Made by a program: the position numbers and the translations under genes. The notes beneath the pieces are model-generated. The model had not been told where the DNA came from and did no database searches. It was given only the letters and a program-made list of their open reading frames with translations. Below, piece after piece: positions 26,875 through 36,849 of a stretch of DNA of 64,000 nucleotides; the first letter of the stretch is position 1; each line of letters starts with the position of its first letter. The DNA lies in NCBI GenBank assembly GCA_016936255.1, contig JAFGYE010000078.1:33338-97337 (forward strand). The letters run 5' to 3'. Origin of the DNA: Marinifilaceae bacterium (GTDB lineage: Bacteria > Bacteroidota > Bacteroidia > Bacteroidales > Marinifilaceae).

Positions 26875-28140
26875 ATGGAAATCATTTCATCCTACAATTT
26901 GATTATCGAAGTATCAATAATCATAATTTTATCTTTTTTGTTCAATGAATTATCTAAAAAAACAAATATTCCTGCCGTACTGATGCTCATCGTACTGGGG
27001 GTTGGTTTGCAATACATACTAAAATATTTCAATGCAGAATCATTAAATTTCTTTCCTATTCTTGAAGTTTTGGGAATTGTCGGGTTAATTATGATTGTAC
27101 TGGAAGCTGCTCTCGAACTGGAACTGAAAAGAGATAAACTATTCCCCATTCTAAAATCATTTGCTGTTGCTTTAACCGGCCTTATTTTATCAACATGGGC
27201 AGTTGTTTTGATCCTTTACAATTTCATTCCCGAAATGACCATGCAATCGGCTTGGCTTTACGCAACTCCATTGTCCATATTGTCCAGTGCCATTATCATA
27301 CCAAGCGTATCTGGTTTAAATGCGGATAAAAAAGAATTTCATATTTACGAAAGTACCTTTTCGGATATCATGGGAATTATGATGTTCTATTTTTTAACCG
27401 GAAAATTAAATCCTACCGAAGATAGCGGAGTAACCGGTTTTGCAGGAAACATCCTGCTCACCATTGTGATTTCATTGGTCGCCAGCTATGCAATCATTTT
27501 AATTTTTCAACGCATCAAAAGTCAGGTAAAACTATTTTTACTGATAGCAGTACTTCTGCTGCTATATGCGTTAGGCAAAAAAATGCACCTTTCTTCGCTT
27601 ATTATCATTCTTATATTCGGATTGGTGATTGCGAATATGAAACTTTTTTTCAAAGGTAAACTCTCAAAACTAATTGATTTCGATAAAGCACATCATATCT
27701 ATCATGAATTGCATACAATTACAGCAGAAACAGCCTTTGTTGTCAGAACCTTTTTCTTTGTTATTTTTGGACTTTCCATAGCAGTTTCCTCTTTGCTAAG
27801 TCTGAACGTGACCATAATAAGCTTTCTGATTTTGGTTTCGATATATACGATACGGTACCTGATACTTCGCATTTTTTCCGGAAAAGATATTATACCGCAA
27901 TTGTTTGTTGCTCCCCGTGGCTTAATTACCGTACTTTTATTTTACAGCATACCTGTCGAAGCCCAAATTGAAGGATTTGAGCCTGGAATATTACTTTGTG
28001 TAATTATTGGAACCAGTTTAATTATGACTTTTGTAATGATTTACGACAAATACAGAAACTCCATGGCTATAAATATTGCCTCAGGCAGAAAAGTAGAAAG
28101 CGTGAAGTGGAAAGCGCCAAGCATAGAAGATGTGAAATAA
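26875..28140 (+). CDS. Cation:proton antiporter, CPA (NhaP/KefB-like) family
   Basis: A 421-residue polytopic membrane protein with 11-13 predicted helices. The N-terminal segment ELSKKTNIPAVLMLIVLGV is a typical CPA start, and the repeated core helices include GIVGLIMIVLEAALELEL and TPLSILSSAIIIPSVSG; the acidic/Ser residues are in the usual ion-path region. A late APRGLITVLLFYSIP motif is characteristic of NhaP-type exchangers. It should exchange Na+ or K+ for H+. No TrkA-N/RCK domain is present. It is the third gene of the NTPase-MscS-like-antiporter operon, suggesting an NTP-controlled ion-homeostasis or osmotic unit (inference). Confidence 0.82.
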   Translation: MEIISSYNLIIEVSIIIILSFLFNELSKKTNIPAVLMLIVLGVGLQYILKYFNAESLNFFPILEVLGIVGLIMIVLEAALELELKRDKLFPILKSFAVALTGLILSTWAVVLILYNFIPEMTMQSAWLYATPLSILSSAIIIPSVSGLNADKKEFHIYESTFSDIMGIMMFYFLTGKLNPTEDSGVTGFAGNILLTIVISLVASYAIILIFQRIKSQVKLFLLIAVLLLLYALGKKMHLSSLIIILIFGLVIANMKLFFKGKLSKLIDFDKAHHIYHELHTITAETAFVVRTFFFVIFGLSIAVSSLLSLNVTIISFLILVSIYTIRYLILRIFSGKDIIPQLFVAPRGLITVLLFYSIPVEAQIEGFEPGILLCVIIGTSLIMTFVMIYDKYRNSMAINIASGRKVESVKWKAPSIEDVK

Positions 28141-28284
28141 TTAAACACCTGCAGGCCAAATAAATTAATCTTGCCAAAAGATGAAGAAATAAATTTAATC
28201 GGCTTACGTGGCTATTTGATAATACAAAACTTTAGATCGCTCAAAAAACTGAGCAAGATCGTAGAATAAATTAAACCGAACAGG

Positions 28285-28743
28285 ATGATTTACAGATTAT
28301 TAATATTCCTTATACTCAATTTTACAGCACTTGCAATAGCAGGAATTTTTACAAGCAAAGGAGTTCCATCCGATTGGTATGTTGGTATTGCCAAAGCTCC
28401 ATGGACCCCTCCAGGGTGGATTTTTGGAACCACATGGACCATAATCATGATTTGTTTTAGTATTTACATGGCGTATCTATGGCCAAGCACCAAAAACAAG
28501 AATCTCCTCATTGTATTGTACGTCCTTCAATGGATCTTAAATGTAGGATGGAGTCCAACTTTCTTCCATTACCACAATGTTTTTGCCGGACTATTTCTCA
28601 TTTGCAGTCTTACTTTACTTATCGGATTTATATTACTCCATTACTGGCCGGAATTGAAACTTAAATCCGCTTTACTACTCCCATATTTATTATGGTTATT
28701 CATTGCCACTTCTCTAAATGGGTATATCTTTTTTAAAAATTAA
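28285..28743 (+). CDS. tspO: TspO/MBR family protein
   Basis: A 152-residue five-helix membrane protein of the tryptophan-rich sensory/TspO family, which binds porphyrins. Typical motifs are WYVGIAKAPWTPPGWIFG and a later WILNVGWSPTFF. Length and the Trp/Pro pattern are complete. It is 144 bp downstream of the antiporter gene and likely has its own promoter. A small imperfect hairpin (28235-28260) lies in its upstream region. Confidence 0.92.
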   Translation: MIYRLLIFLILNFTALAIAGIFTSKGVPSDWYVGIAKAPWTPPGWIFGTTWTIIMICFSIYMAYLWPSTKNKNLLIVLYVLQWILNVGWSPTFFHYHNVFAGLFLICSLTLLIGFILLHYWPELKLKSALLLPYLLWLFIATSLNGYIFFKN

Positions 28744-28785
28744 ATTAAAAATATTCAAATGAGATAATCCAACAAAATATCCAAT

Positions 28786-29685
28786 TTACCGGGGCGCAAA
28801 AAACTGATCCTCTTTTTGCTCTTTGGACAAGGAATTTTGTGTATCACTTGTCAATATTTGATAAAGAACTACCCCTAATAAGATCAAAAACATTCCAAAG
28901 GCTTCCTTGCCATTTAATGATTCGCTTAAAGCCAGATAACCAAATAAAGCACCAAATACAGGTTCCAATGAAAAAATGAGTGCCACCTTCACGGAACTGA
29001 CATATTTCTGAACCCAAACGGACACAAAGTAACAGAATAAAGTTCCGATAATTCCTAAATAAACAATAGCAGTTATAGATTCAGAAGAAAGACTGCCAAT
29101 ATCAAAACCTACTGCCAACACACCAATTAAGCTGAAAACACTACCCGAAATAAACTGATAGCTAATTAACGGTAAAGTCTCTGTATTTTTCACAAAGCGA
29201 CCTGAAAGAACAATATGGAAAGCCGCGGAAACAGCCGTAATCAACGTAATGATATCGCCATTATTAAATTTCGTATCAAAATCATAAGTCAATAAAAACA
29301 AACCGATAACCACAACCAAGATGGAAAAAAGATCGCTTCTCTGAAACTTGGCTCTATAGATAGTCAACAGAATTACAGGAACAATAATAACAGCAGCTCC
29401 GGTAATAAAGGCGCTATGCCCACTGCTTGTATATTTTAATCCAATAGTTTGAGATAAATAGGTAACAGCAAGTAAAAAACCTAAAATAGATCCATTAATA
29501 ATGGCTTGCCTGTTTACCAAGCTTTTCCTGTTTTTTAATATTACTAAAAATAACATAGGAATTGCCGCCAGTAACATCCTTCCAAAAACAATGAAGTATT
29601 CATTTACCGTACCAACCGTACCCTTAACAATAAAAAATGTTGATCCCCAGACAATTGTGACTATTATTAAAAGAAAATTATTCAT
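28786..29685 (-). CDS. DMT superfamily (EamA) transporter
   Basis: A 299-residue inner-membrane transporter with ten predicted helices in two EamA repeats: one begins at LLIIVTIVWGSTFFIVKG, the second around ISAVS...FHIVLSGRFV and ends in GAL.GYLALSE..NGKE.FG. Members export amino acids or other metabolites; the substrate is unknown. It is convergent with tspO (42 bp between stops), and no terminator is visible between them. Confidence 0.88.
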   Translation of the reverse strand: MNNFLLIIVTIVWGSTFFIVKGTVGTVNEYFIVFGRMLLAAIPMLFLVILKNRKSLVNRQAIINGSILGFLLAVTYLSQTIGLKYTSSGHSAFITGAAVIIVPVILLTIYRAKFQRSDLFSILVVVIGLFLLTYDFDTKFNNGDIITLITAVSAAFHIVLSGRFVKNTETLPLISYQFISGSVFSLIGVLAVGFDIGSLSSESITAIVYLGIIGTLFCYFVSVWVQKYVSSVKVALIFSLEPVFGALFGYLALSESLNGKEAFGMFLILLGVVLYQILTSDTQNSLSKEQKEDQFFAPR

Positions 29686-30084
29686 CTAATTAAATATTGA
29701 CATTACTGTTTTTTTAAATTGAAGAAATGCAATGACTATATTTTACAATGCCTTTGCCAACGAGCCCGAATATACTTTATTTTTTAATTAATGAGCCATT
29801 CAAGTTAGTATCCATTGCATTGCTTTAATCCATCACAAAGCAATTGCAATAAGCGGCCTTTTCTTCAGTAAAGGAAGTCTTCTGGTCGATATCTGCAATA
29901 CGCTTTTTCTGATATTTCACCCTCTTTAATCTTTACTGATATTGAAACAAAGTAAAAGGCATATCATAGAATTAAACAGACTCATTAAAGATTTAACCTG
30001 ATAAAATAATTTTATTGCAAACATGTTTGTTTTACAATAGTGGAAATGAGCTTGATAAATAAGAATTTATTTGTAAATTAGATT
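29686..30084. other. Intergenic region between the DMT transporter and the PAS kinase
   Basis: About 400 bp between divergent genes. I find no convincing gene, RNA or consensus promoter in it. Confidence 0.5.
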
Positions 30085-31272
30085 ATGACAATGATAATAA
30101 GATCTATAAAGAAGGTTTTATCTAAACCATTAAGTGGAATTTTTTCCATATCCCGGATTCTAAAAAACAGAACCTGGGAAAATAACAGTCTCTATTTGGA
30201 TCTGGTGAAAAATTCTTTGGTGGGTTTGTATCAAACAACGCCAGAAGGACAAATAATCTACGCAAATCAAGCAATTTTAAAAATGTTGAAATATGATTCA
30301 TTGAAAGATTTATCAAAGAAAGATCTATCAAAAGAATGTTATGTAGACAATAATAAGAGAGAAATTTTCAAAAAGGTACTAAAAGAAAAAGGTGAAATAA
30401 TTAATTTTCAATCTGAATGGTACACAAAAGACGGTGGTATTATTTATGTAAGAGAAGGTGCTCGTGCAGTACGGGATGCTAAGGGCAGAATCTTTAGATA
30501 CGATGGTTATGTTGATAATATAACAGATTTTAAACTGACTCAAATGAAGTTAATTAAGGCAACGCAGGAAGCCGAAGAAGCCAGCAAATTAAAATCGGCT
30601 TTTTTAACAAATATGAACCATGAAATTCGAACACCAATGAATAGTATTCTTGGGTTTTCCGAATTGCTTGAAGATTCTGTATTATCAAAAGAAGATCATC
30701 TGAAATACATTGACGCTATTCAACAAAGCTCTATTAGAATGCTAAACACAATAGATGAACTTATTCAAATGTCAAAGTTGGATTCTAATTGTCTGGATAT
30801 CTATATTGAAGACGTTAATGTTAAGGATGTAATTGAAGATATATATGTTCTGTATAAACCTGAAGCTAATGCAAAAGGCATTGAATTTTCATTTGAAAAA
30901 AATCATGAGTCGAAAGAAATAATCATTTTCTCGGATAAAGAAAAAATTCAAGTAATACTTAGTAAGTTGATTTCAAATGCCATTAAATATACAAACCAAG
31001 GAAGTGTAGAGTTTGGATTTAATTTTAAAACCAAAACGAACGAAATTCAATTCTACATTAAAGATACCGGCATCGGCATTTCCAGGGATAACCACGAACT
31101 TATTTTTGAGCATTTTTACCGTATTGATAATGGAAAAGAATTAATCTATGAAGGATCTGGCTTAGGTTTAACTATCGTTAAAGAATACGTCAGAATACTT
31201 GGCGGCAAAATAAGGGTTGAATCAGTAAAGGGAGAAGGCTCTCAATTTTACTTTATTTTACCAATCAACTAA
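30085..31272 (+). CDS. Soluble PAS-domain sensor histidine kinase
   Basis: A 395-residue kinase without membrane segments. A PAS domain spans about residues 40-150 (GLYQTTPEGQIIYANQAILKML to YDGYVDNITD). The dimerisation domain has FLTNMNHEIRTPMNS with the phospho-accepting H179. The ATPase domain shows the N-box ISNAIKYT, DTGIGIS, the F-box FEHFYRID and GSGLGLTIV. The domain set is complete and should autophosphorylate. There is no response regulator nearby, so it is an orphan kinase; the PAS input is unknown. Confidence 0.9.
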   Translation: MTMIIRSIKKVLSKPLSGIFSISRILKNRTWENNSLYLDLVKNSLVGLYQTTPEGQIIYANQAILKMLKYDSLKDLSKKDLSKECYVDNNKREIFKKVLKEKGEIINFQSEWYTKDGGIIYVREGARAVRDAKGRIFRYDGYVDNITDFKLTQMKLIKATQEAEEASKLKSAFLTNMNHEIRTPMNSILGFSELLEDSVLSKEDHLKYIDAIQQSSIRMLNTIDELIQMSKLDSNCLDIYIEDVNVKDVIEDIYVLYKPEANAKGIEFSFEKNHESKEIIIFSDKEKIQVILSKLISNAIKYTNQGSVEFGFNFKTKTNEIQFYIKDTGIGISRDNHELIFEHFYRIDNGKELIYEGSGLGLTIVKEYVRILGGKIRVESVKGEGSQFYFILPIN

Positions 31273-31311
31273 TTATTTAAACGAAAAAAAACGTTCCCCC
31301 ATTCATTCCCC

Positions 31312-31353
31312 AAAAAAACAAAACCCTCCTAAACATTGCTGTTTAAGAGGGTT
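31312..31353 (-). terminator. Intrinsic terminator of the tRNA-Gly/tRNA-Leu transcript
   Basis: AACCCTCCTAAAC and GTTTAAGAGGGTT form a 13-bp stem with one mismatch and a 6-nt loop; a T-run follows on the minus strand. Confidence 0.8.
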
Positions 31354-31357
31354 ATTG

Positions 31358-31441
31358 TACCCGGGGCGGGACTTGAACCCGCACGGCCGTGAAGCCACTG
31401 GATTTTAAGTCCAGCGTGTCTACCAATTCCACCACCTGGGC
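31358..31441 (-). tRNA. tRNA-Leu (TAA)
   Basis: The 84-nt minus-strand sequence has a long variable arm typical of Leu, an anticodon stem CTGGA/TCCAG with loop CTTAAAA (anticodon TAA) and a T-arm GCGGG-TTCAAGT-CCCGC. The acceptor GCCCAGG/CCCGGGT has an apparent A-C mismatch at pair 5:68 and a G-T at pair 1:72. CCA is not encoded. It lies 16 bp downstream of tRNA-Gly. Confidence 0.94.
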
Positions 31442-31457
31442 ATCCTTTCGGATTTTG

Positions 31458-31530
31458 AGCGAGAAACGAGACTCGAACTCGCGACCCCAACCTTGGCAAG
31501 GTTGTGCTCTACCAACTGAGCTATTCTCGC
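31458..31530 (-). tRNA. tRNA-Gly (GCC)
   Basis: The 73-nt minus-strand sequence has acceptor GCGAGAA/TTCTCGC, D-stem GCTC/GAGC, anticodon loop TTGCCAA with GCC, and T-arm CGAG-TTCGAGT-CTCG. CCA is not encoded. It is the first gene of a two-tRNA transcript with tRNA-Leu. Confidence 0.95.
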
Positions 31531-31573
31531 ATTGTGCCTTTAAAAGTGAACCGTTGTTCTCTCAATTGCGATG

Positions 31574-31604
31574 CAAATATATGCGTATTTTTTGATTCTG
31601 CAAA
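31574..31604 (-). promoter_or_regulatory. Promoter of the tRNA-Gly/tRNA-Leu transcript
   Basis: On the minus strand: TTTG (31601-31604), a 19-nt spacer and TATATTTG (31574-31581). It is a complete consensus match ahead of tRNA-Gly. Confidence 0.6.
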
Positions 31605-31742
31605 GGAAAAAAACCTTTTGATTCATTTTTTTTCAATCATCATAAAAGACATTACAAGCATCCTGAATCTGACTCCTTGAAATTCAGGCACTACACATCA
31701 AAAGCCTTTGTATATGGGACACTCACATTTTTTATCTTTTTT

Positions 31743-34358
31743 TTACAATCCAGATATCTTTTTTATCTCATTCAACTTATTTAGAGCCTCAATTGGTGTC
31801 AGATTATTAATATCCAGATCCGAAATTTCGTTTCTAATTTGCAGGAGTACCGGATCGTCGAGTTGAAAAAAGCTCATTTGATAACCTTCCCGCTGTTGAG
31901 CGATTTCACCTACAGGTTTGGCGAGCGATTCTCCATTTTGTTTTCCTTCCAGCTGAAGTAATATTTCATCAGCTCGTTTCACAACGGATTTGGGCATTCC
32001 GGCCATACGTGCCACATGAATACCAAAGCTGTGATTGGATCCTCCGGAAACTAATTTTCTCAGGAAAATAACCTTATTGTTGACTTCTTTCACCGAAACA
32101 TTGAAATTCTTCACTCGGGAGAATGATTTCTCCATCTCGTTAAGCTCATGGTAGTGCGTTGCAAATAATGTTTTGGCTCTGCTGTTACTATTCTCGTGAA
32201 TGTATTCCACAATCGACCAGGCGATAGAAATCCCGTCATAAGTGCTTGTACCCCGTCCCAATTCATCAAACAAAATCAAACTCCTTGATGAAAGGTTGTT
32301 AAGAATACTGGCAGCTTCATTCATTTCCACCATAAAAGTAGATTCACCCAATGAAATGTTATCCGAAGCACCCACACGGGTGAAAATCTTATCAACACAA
32401 CCAATATTTGCTTCCTTAGCCGGCACAAAACTCCCAATTTGCGCCATTAAAACAATTAGTGCAGTTTGTCGGAGCAGAGCCGACTTACCCGCCATATTTG
32501 GCCCTGTAATAATAATTACCTGTTGCGATTCATTGTCCAGATAAACATCATTGGCAATGTATTTTTCGTCGATTGGCAGTTGCTTTTCAATAACAGGATG
32601 TCTTCCCTGCTTGATATCAATTACCTGAGAATCGTTAATGCCCGGACAATTGTAATGGTTCTCTTTTGCCAGTTTCGCAAAAGACAGCAAACAATCCAAT
32701 CGCGCTATCATGGCCGCGTTTAACTGAATGGTAGAAATATAATCTGCAATACCCAGAACCAGTTCGTTATACAAACGGGTTTCCAAAGCCAGTATTTTTT
32801 CTTCGGCTCCCAATATTTTTTCTTCGTAATCCTTTAATTCCTGTGTAATGTAACGCTCAGCACTAACTAAGGTTTGCTTTCTGATCCATTCCTCAGGGAC
32901 TTTATCTTTATGAGTGTTTCTTACCTCAATATAGTATCCAAACACATTATTAAACGCAATTTTAAGAGAAGTTATACCTGTTCTCTCAATCTCACGCATC
33001 TGCATTTGCAGTAAATAATCTTTACCCGAGAAAGATATCTTCCTCAAATCATCCAGCTCTTCGCAAACTCCATCAGCAATTACACCGCCTTTGCTAACCA
33101 TGTTTGGCGGATCAGCATGAATTTCTTTTTCGATCTTTTCCCGAACCGAAACACAGGGATTTAATTGATCTCCTATTTTTAATAATCCGTCATTACCACT
33201 ACTCAAACAATAATTCCGAATAGGTTCAATGGCAGCAAGAGCATTTTTTAGCTGAACAACTTCCCGCGGACTAACTCTGCCCACAGCAACCTTGGAAATA
33301 ATCCGCTCCAAATCTCCAATCTGCTGAATTTCATCCCCTATGATATGTGATGCCTTTTCATTATTGTAAAAATGATTCACGACACTAAGACGATCATTAA
33401 TACTCGCCGAATCCTTTAAGGGAAGAGCAATCCACCTTTTTAAAAGGCGTGCTCCCATTGGCGATAAGGTTTTATCCATTACACCCGAAAGCGTACTTGC
33501 ACCATCGTTTAAGGCTCCAAACAGCTCTAAATTCCGAACTGTAAATTTATCCAGCCACACGTATTTGTCTTCCTCTATCCGCGAAAGCTGAGTTACATGA
33601 GCTGCCTGACTGTGTTTTGTGATATCCAGATAATGCAAAACGGCACCCGAAGCAATGATTCCATTGCGCAGCGTCTGAACTCCAAATCCTTTCAACGAAC
33701 TTGTCTCAAAATGACGAAGCAATCTGTCCTTAGCCGCACTTTCGGTAAAAACCCAGTCATCCATGGTGAAAGTATAAAACTTGCCACCAAATAATTCATG
33801 AAAGATTTTCTCTTTACCTCTCTGATACAAAACCTCTTTTGGCTGAAAATTGCCCAATAATTTATCGATATACTCAAAACTGCCTTCGGCGGTTAGAAAC
33901 TCACCCGTTGAGGCATCTAAAAATGCGATCCCGGCTGAATTTTTCTCCATATGAATACAGGCAAGAAAATTATTCTCCCGATGCTCCAAAACGTTGTCAT
34001 TATAGGATACTCCAGGCGTTACCAGTTCTACAATACCACGTTTAACCAAAGTTTTGGTTTTCTTTGGATCTTCCAATTGCTCACATATGGCCACACGCAT
34101 GCCTGCCCGTACCAATTTAGGCAGATAAGTATCTATAGAATGATGTGGAAATCCCGCCAGCTCAACGTAGGATGCCGATCCGTTTGCACGTTTAGTTAAG
34201 GTAATGCCTAAAATTTCAGAAGTACGAATTGCATCATCAGAAAATGTTTCGTAAAAATCACCAACCCTAAACAGCAAAATAGCATCAGGATGTTTATCCT
34301 TCATCTGATAATACTGCTTCATCAATGGGGTTTCAACGGCTTTTCTAGCTTGTACCAA
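31743..34358 (-). CDS. mutS: DNA mismatch repair protein MutS
   Basis: An 871-residue MutS. The N-terminal mismatch-binding domain has [12 protein letters not shown] with the Phe-x-Glu wedge; the connector, lever and clamp regions follow. The ATPase has Walker [14 protein letters not shown] near residue 615 and a signature ESTFMVEM segment, then Walker [18 protein letters not shown] short C-terminal tail follows. It recognises base mismatches and recruits MutL. A TATATTTG element on the minus strand at 34405-34412 is a probable -7 site. Confidence 0.97.
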   Translation of the reverse strand: MVQARKAVETPLMKQYYQMKDKHPDAILLFRVGDFYETFSDDAIRTSEILGITLTKRANGSASYVELAGFPHHSIDTYLPKLVRAGMRVAICEQLEDPKKTKTLVKRGIVELVTPGVSYNDNVLEHRENNFLACIHMEKNSAGIAFLDASTGEFLTAEGSFEYIDKLLGNFQPKEVLYQRGKEKIFHELFGGKFYTFTMDDWVFTESAAKDRLLRHFETSSLKGFGVQTLRNGIIASGAVLHYLDITKHSQAAHVTQLSRIEEDKYVWLDKFTVRNLELFGALNDGASTLSGVMDKTLSPMGARLLKRWIALPLKDSASINDRLSVVNHFYNNEKASHIIGDEIQQIGDLERIISKVAVGRVSPREVVQLKNALAAIEPIRNYCLSSGNDGLLKIGDQLNPCVSVREKIEKEIHADPPNMVSKGGVIADGVCEELDDLRKISFSGKDYLLQMQMREIERTGITSLKIAFNNVFGYYIEVRNTHKDKVPEEWIRKQTLVSAERYITQELKDYEEKILGAEEKILALETRLYNELVLGIADYISTIQLNAAMIARLDCLLSFAKLAKENHYNCPGINDSQVIDIKQGRHPVIEKQLPIDEKYIANDVYLDNESQQVIIITGPNMAGKSALLRQTALIVLMAQIGSFVPAKEANIGCVDKIFTRVGASDNISLGESTFMVEMNEAASILNNLSSRSLILFDELGRGTSTYDGISIAWSIVEYIHENSNSRAKTLFATHYHELNEMEKSFSRVKNFNVSVKEVNNKVIFLRKLVSGGSNHSFGIHVARMAGMPKSVVKRADEILLQLEGKQNGESLAKPVGEIAQQREGYQMSFFQLDDPVLLQIRNEISDLDINNLTPIEALNKLNEIKKISGL

Positions 34359-34672
34359 AGAGTTAAAATATTTAGAGGTTACTCAATTTTTTATTTATCA
34401 CGAACAAATATACTCATTCCGATTTATAGATCAGAAAATAAAAATAATATCAAATTTCTTAATTTTCGATTCCATCCATTTCTTAATCTCCATAAAAAAA
34501 GCATTTACACCTTTAAATCAGCCACTTGCAAATGACGGTCTATTTTAAACCTCAAACTTACAATTCACATTCATAAATTCATTCACAAAAAACAATAGAC
34601 TTTTTTATCGTTTTTTTAGTCGCTTTATTATAAATTTATAAGACGCAGAACACACAAACCAACGACACTCAA
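34359..34672. other. Intergenic region between mutS and the saccharopine-dehydrogenase-like gene
   Basis: The divergent region holds a mutS -7 candidate (TATATTTG, minus, 34405-34412). On the plus strand only T-rich sequence and a weak TAAATTTA occur. No gene is seen. Confidence 0.45.
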
Positions 34673-36004
34673 ATGAAAAATATTCTAATTATTGGCGCAG
34701 GTCTATCATCAACCAGTTTAATACAATATTTATTAAATCACTCTGAAAAAAACAATTGGAAAATTACAGTTGGCGACATGTCGTTAGAATCTGCCCAAAA
34801 CAAAATCAAGAACCATCCCAATGGTATAGCCCTCCGGTTTAATTTAAAAGATTTAGAACAAAGAGCAGAAGAAATTTCGGCGGCAGATATCGTTGTGAGT
34901 ATGGTTCCGGCTTCTATGCACATGATTGTTGCGAAGGAGTGCTTGCACCACAGAAAACACCTGCTAACTCCATCATATGTTTCGTCTGAAATGATGGAAT
35001 TGGATGAAGAAGCCAGGGAAAAAGGGCTGTGTTTCCTGAATGAACTCGGTGTTGACCCTGGATTGGATCATATGTCGGCCATGAAAATTATTGATCAGAT
35101 TAAAGAACGTGGTGGAAAAATTAAAGCCTTTAAGTCATTTTGCGGTGGTTTGGTTGCTCCCGACTGTGACAACAATCCCTGGAATTATAAATTTTCATGG
35201 AATCCCAGAAACGTAGTTGTGGCGGGACAAGGAACAGCACAGTTTAAAGAAAATGGTCATTACAAATACATTCCCTACCACAAATTATTCTCTACTCTTA
35301 CCAAAACTAAAATATCAGGTTATGGCGATTTTGAGGTTTATCCAAACAGAGATTCGCTTCAATATTGTGAATTATACGGACTGAATGACATACCTACTAT
35401 TATGCGGGGAACCATGCGAAGGCCTGGTTATTCAGAGGCCTGGGATGTTTTGGTTCAAATGGGCTGTACCGACGACACCTACATAATGAAGGACTCACAT
35501 AAACTTACTTATCTAGACTATTTATTGAGCTTCCTGCCCGACAGTGAAAAATCCGCAGAGGAAAACTTAGCCAATTTCACAAACATCAATGTGAACTCTG
35601 TAGTAATGACAAAACTAAAATGGCTCGGCTTATTCTCTGATGAACTTGTTGGTTTAAAAAATGCAACTCCAGCCATGATCCTTCAAAAAATTCTGGAACA
35701 AAAATGGGCTCTTGAACCTTCAGACAAAGATTTACTGGTTATGCAGCACCTATTTGATTTTGAGATCAATGGCACACAAAAAAGAATCACTTCTTCGATG
35801 ACTTATGAAGGAACCGACCGTGAACACACTGCCATGTCGTATACCGTAGGAACCCCTTTAGCGATAGCAACAAAACTATTGGCCAAAGATAAGATTCATC
35901 TGAAAGGAGTTCATATTCCTACTTCGCCTGAATTGTATCAGCCAATTCTTAACGAACTGGAAAATTTAGGCATAAAATTTATCGAAGAAGAAATTATTTT
36001 GTAA
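34673..36004 (+). CDS. Saccharopine dehydrogenase family oxidoreductase
   Basis: A 443-residue cytoplasmic dehydrogenase. The N-terminal Rossmann fold has ILIIGAGLSSTSLIQYL and a short acidic strand end (VGDMS). The substrate domain contains LNELGVDPGLDHMSAMK and KSFCGGLVAPDCDNNPW, typical for saccharopine dehydrogenase C-terminal domains. Relatives act in lysine metabolism or as carboxynorspermidine synthase-like enzymes; the exact substrate is not clear. It stands alone, transcribed divergently from mutS. Confidence 0.85.
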   Translation: MKNILIIGAGLSSTSLIQYLLNHSEKNNWKITVGDMSLESAQNKIKNHPNGIALRFNLKDLEQRAEEISAADIVVSMVPASMHMIVAKECLHHRKHLLTPSYVSSEMMELDEEAREKGLCFLNELGVDPGLDHMSAMKIIDQIKERGGKIKAFKSFCGGLVAPDCDNNPWNYKFSWNPRNVVVAGQGTAQFKENGHYKYIPYHKLFSTLTKTKISGYGDFEVYPNRDSLQYCELYGLNDIPTIMRGTMRRPGYSEAWDVLVQMGCTDDTYIMKDSHKLTYLDYLLSFLPDSEKSAEENLANFTNINVNSVVMTKLKWLGLFSDELVGLKNATPAMILQKILEQKWALEPSDKDLLVMQHLFDFEINGTQKRITSSMTYEGTDREHTAMSYTVGTPLAIATKLLAKDKIHLKGVHIPTSPELYQPILNELENLGIKFIEEEIIL

Positions 36005-36089
36005 GCACTTCAGCATAATTAGTTAAGCTTTTCAACTAAGATCATTCTCTTTTTTATATTTTTGATCTGCATTAATTATATAAAAACAC

Positions 36090-36848
36090 ATGTCCCGAAT
36101 ATTTCAATTTGCTTTTTTAGTAAGTCTTTTCTCGTTCAATTCTTGTGCAGTAAAAAATCAAATATCAACCTATTGGCAGAATGAGAGAAATTTCAATTCC
36201 GAAATATATTCAACGACTGAAGCAAATTATTACAATGCCGAAGACCAAATAAGTATTAAAGTTTTTAACAATGAGCAATATATAGATGCTATTCTTGAAA
36301 CAAATTCTGCAAATACACTGAGGAAAATATACAATTTAGGACTTAGCGTTTGGTTTGATACTGAAGGTAAATTCAAAAATAAATATGCGATTAACTTTCC
36401 AATGCCCGCAGATCTTCCTTTTTCAGAGGAAAAATTTGAAAAATATTTAGCCCAATTTTCACCCACTGAGTTAAATGAGGAATTTTTAGATCGTTTTCAG
36501 CTTTACGAGGTTGTTAACGCAAAAAAAAATGAGACCCTTTCGATAAGTACACTTCAGGAAGACGATACTTATCAAGTAAAACTAAGTTCTAAAAATGAAG
36601 TTTTATTTAGTTATCACCTTCGAATACCAATGAGTGAGTTTTACTCAAAAGGCTTGTCTGGCAATGAAATAATAGGCATTGGAGTTGCAAGTATTAATGA
36701 AGCAAATGAGGAATATTATTCCGCTTTAAGCAGTAAAGAATACATTAATAAACGCATGGAAAAATTAAAAGCCGGCACCAATCAAAACCCTTATGAACTC
36801 GCGGAATGGTGGGTGAAATTTAAACTATCAACGGAGTCGGAACAGTAG
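36090..36848 (+). CDS. Hypothetical lipoprotein
   Basis: A 252-residue protein of no recognised family. The N-terminus is a lipoprotein signal with the lipobox SFNSC at about residue 19. The mature part is Glu/Asn/Tyr-rich with alternating beta-like segments and no Cys. It ends 1 bp from the stop of the convergent trmN6-like gene. Function unknown. Confidence 0.72.
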   Translation: MSRIFQFAFLVSLFSFNSCAVKNQISTYWQNERNFNSEIYSTTEANYYNAEDQISIKVFNNEQYIDAILETNSANTLRKIYNLGLSVWFDTEGKFKNKYAINFPMPADLPFSEEKFEKYLAQFSPTELNEEFLDRFQLYEVVNAKKNETLSISTLQEDDTYQVKLSSKNEVLFSYHLRIPMSEFYSKGLSGNEIIGIGVASINEANEEYYSALSSKEYINKRMEKLKAGTNQNPYELAEWWVKFKLSTESEQ

Positions 36849-36849
36849 C

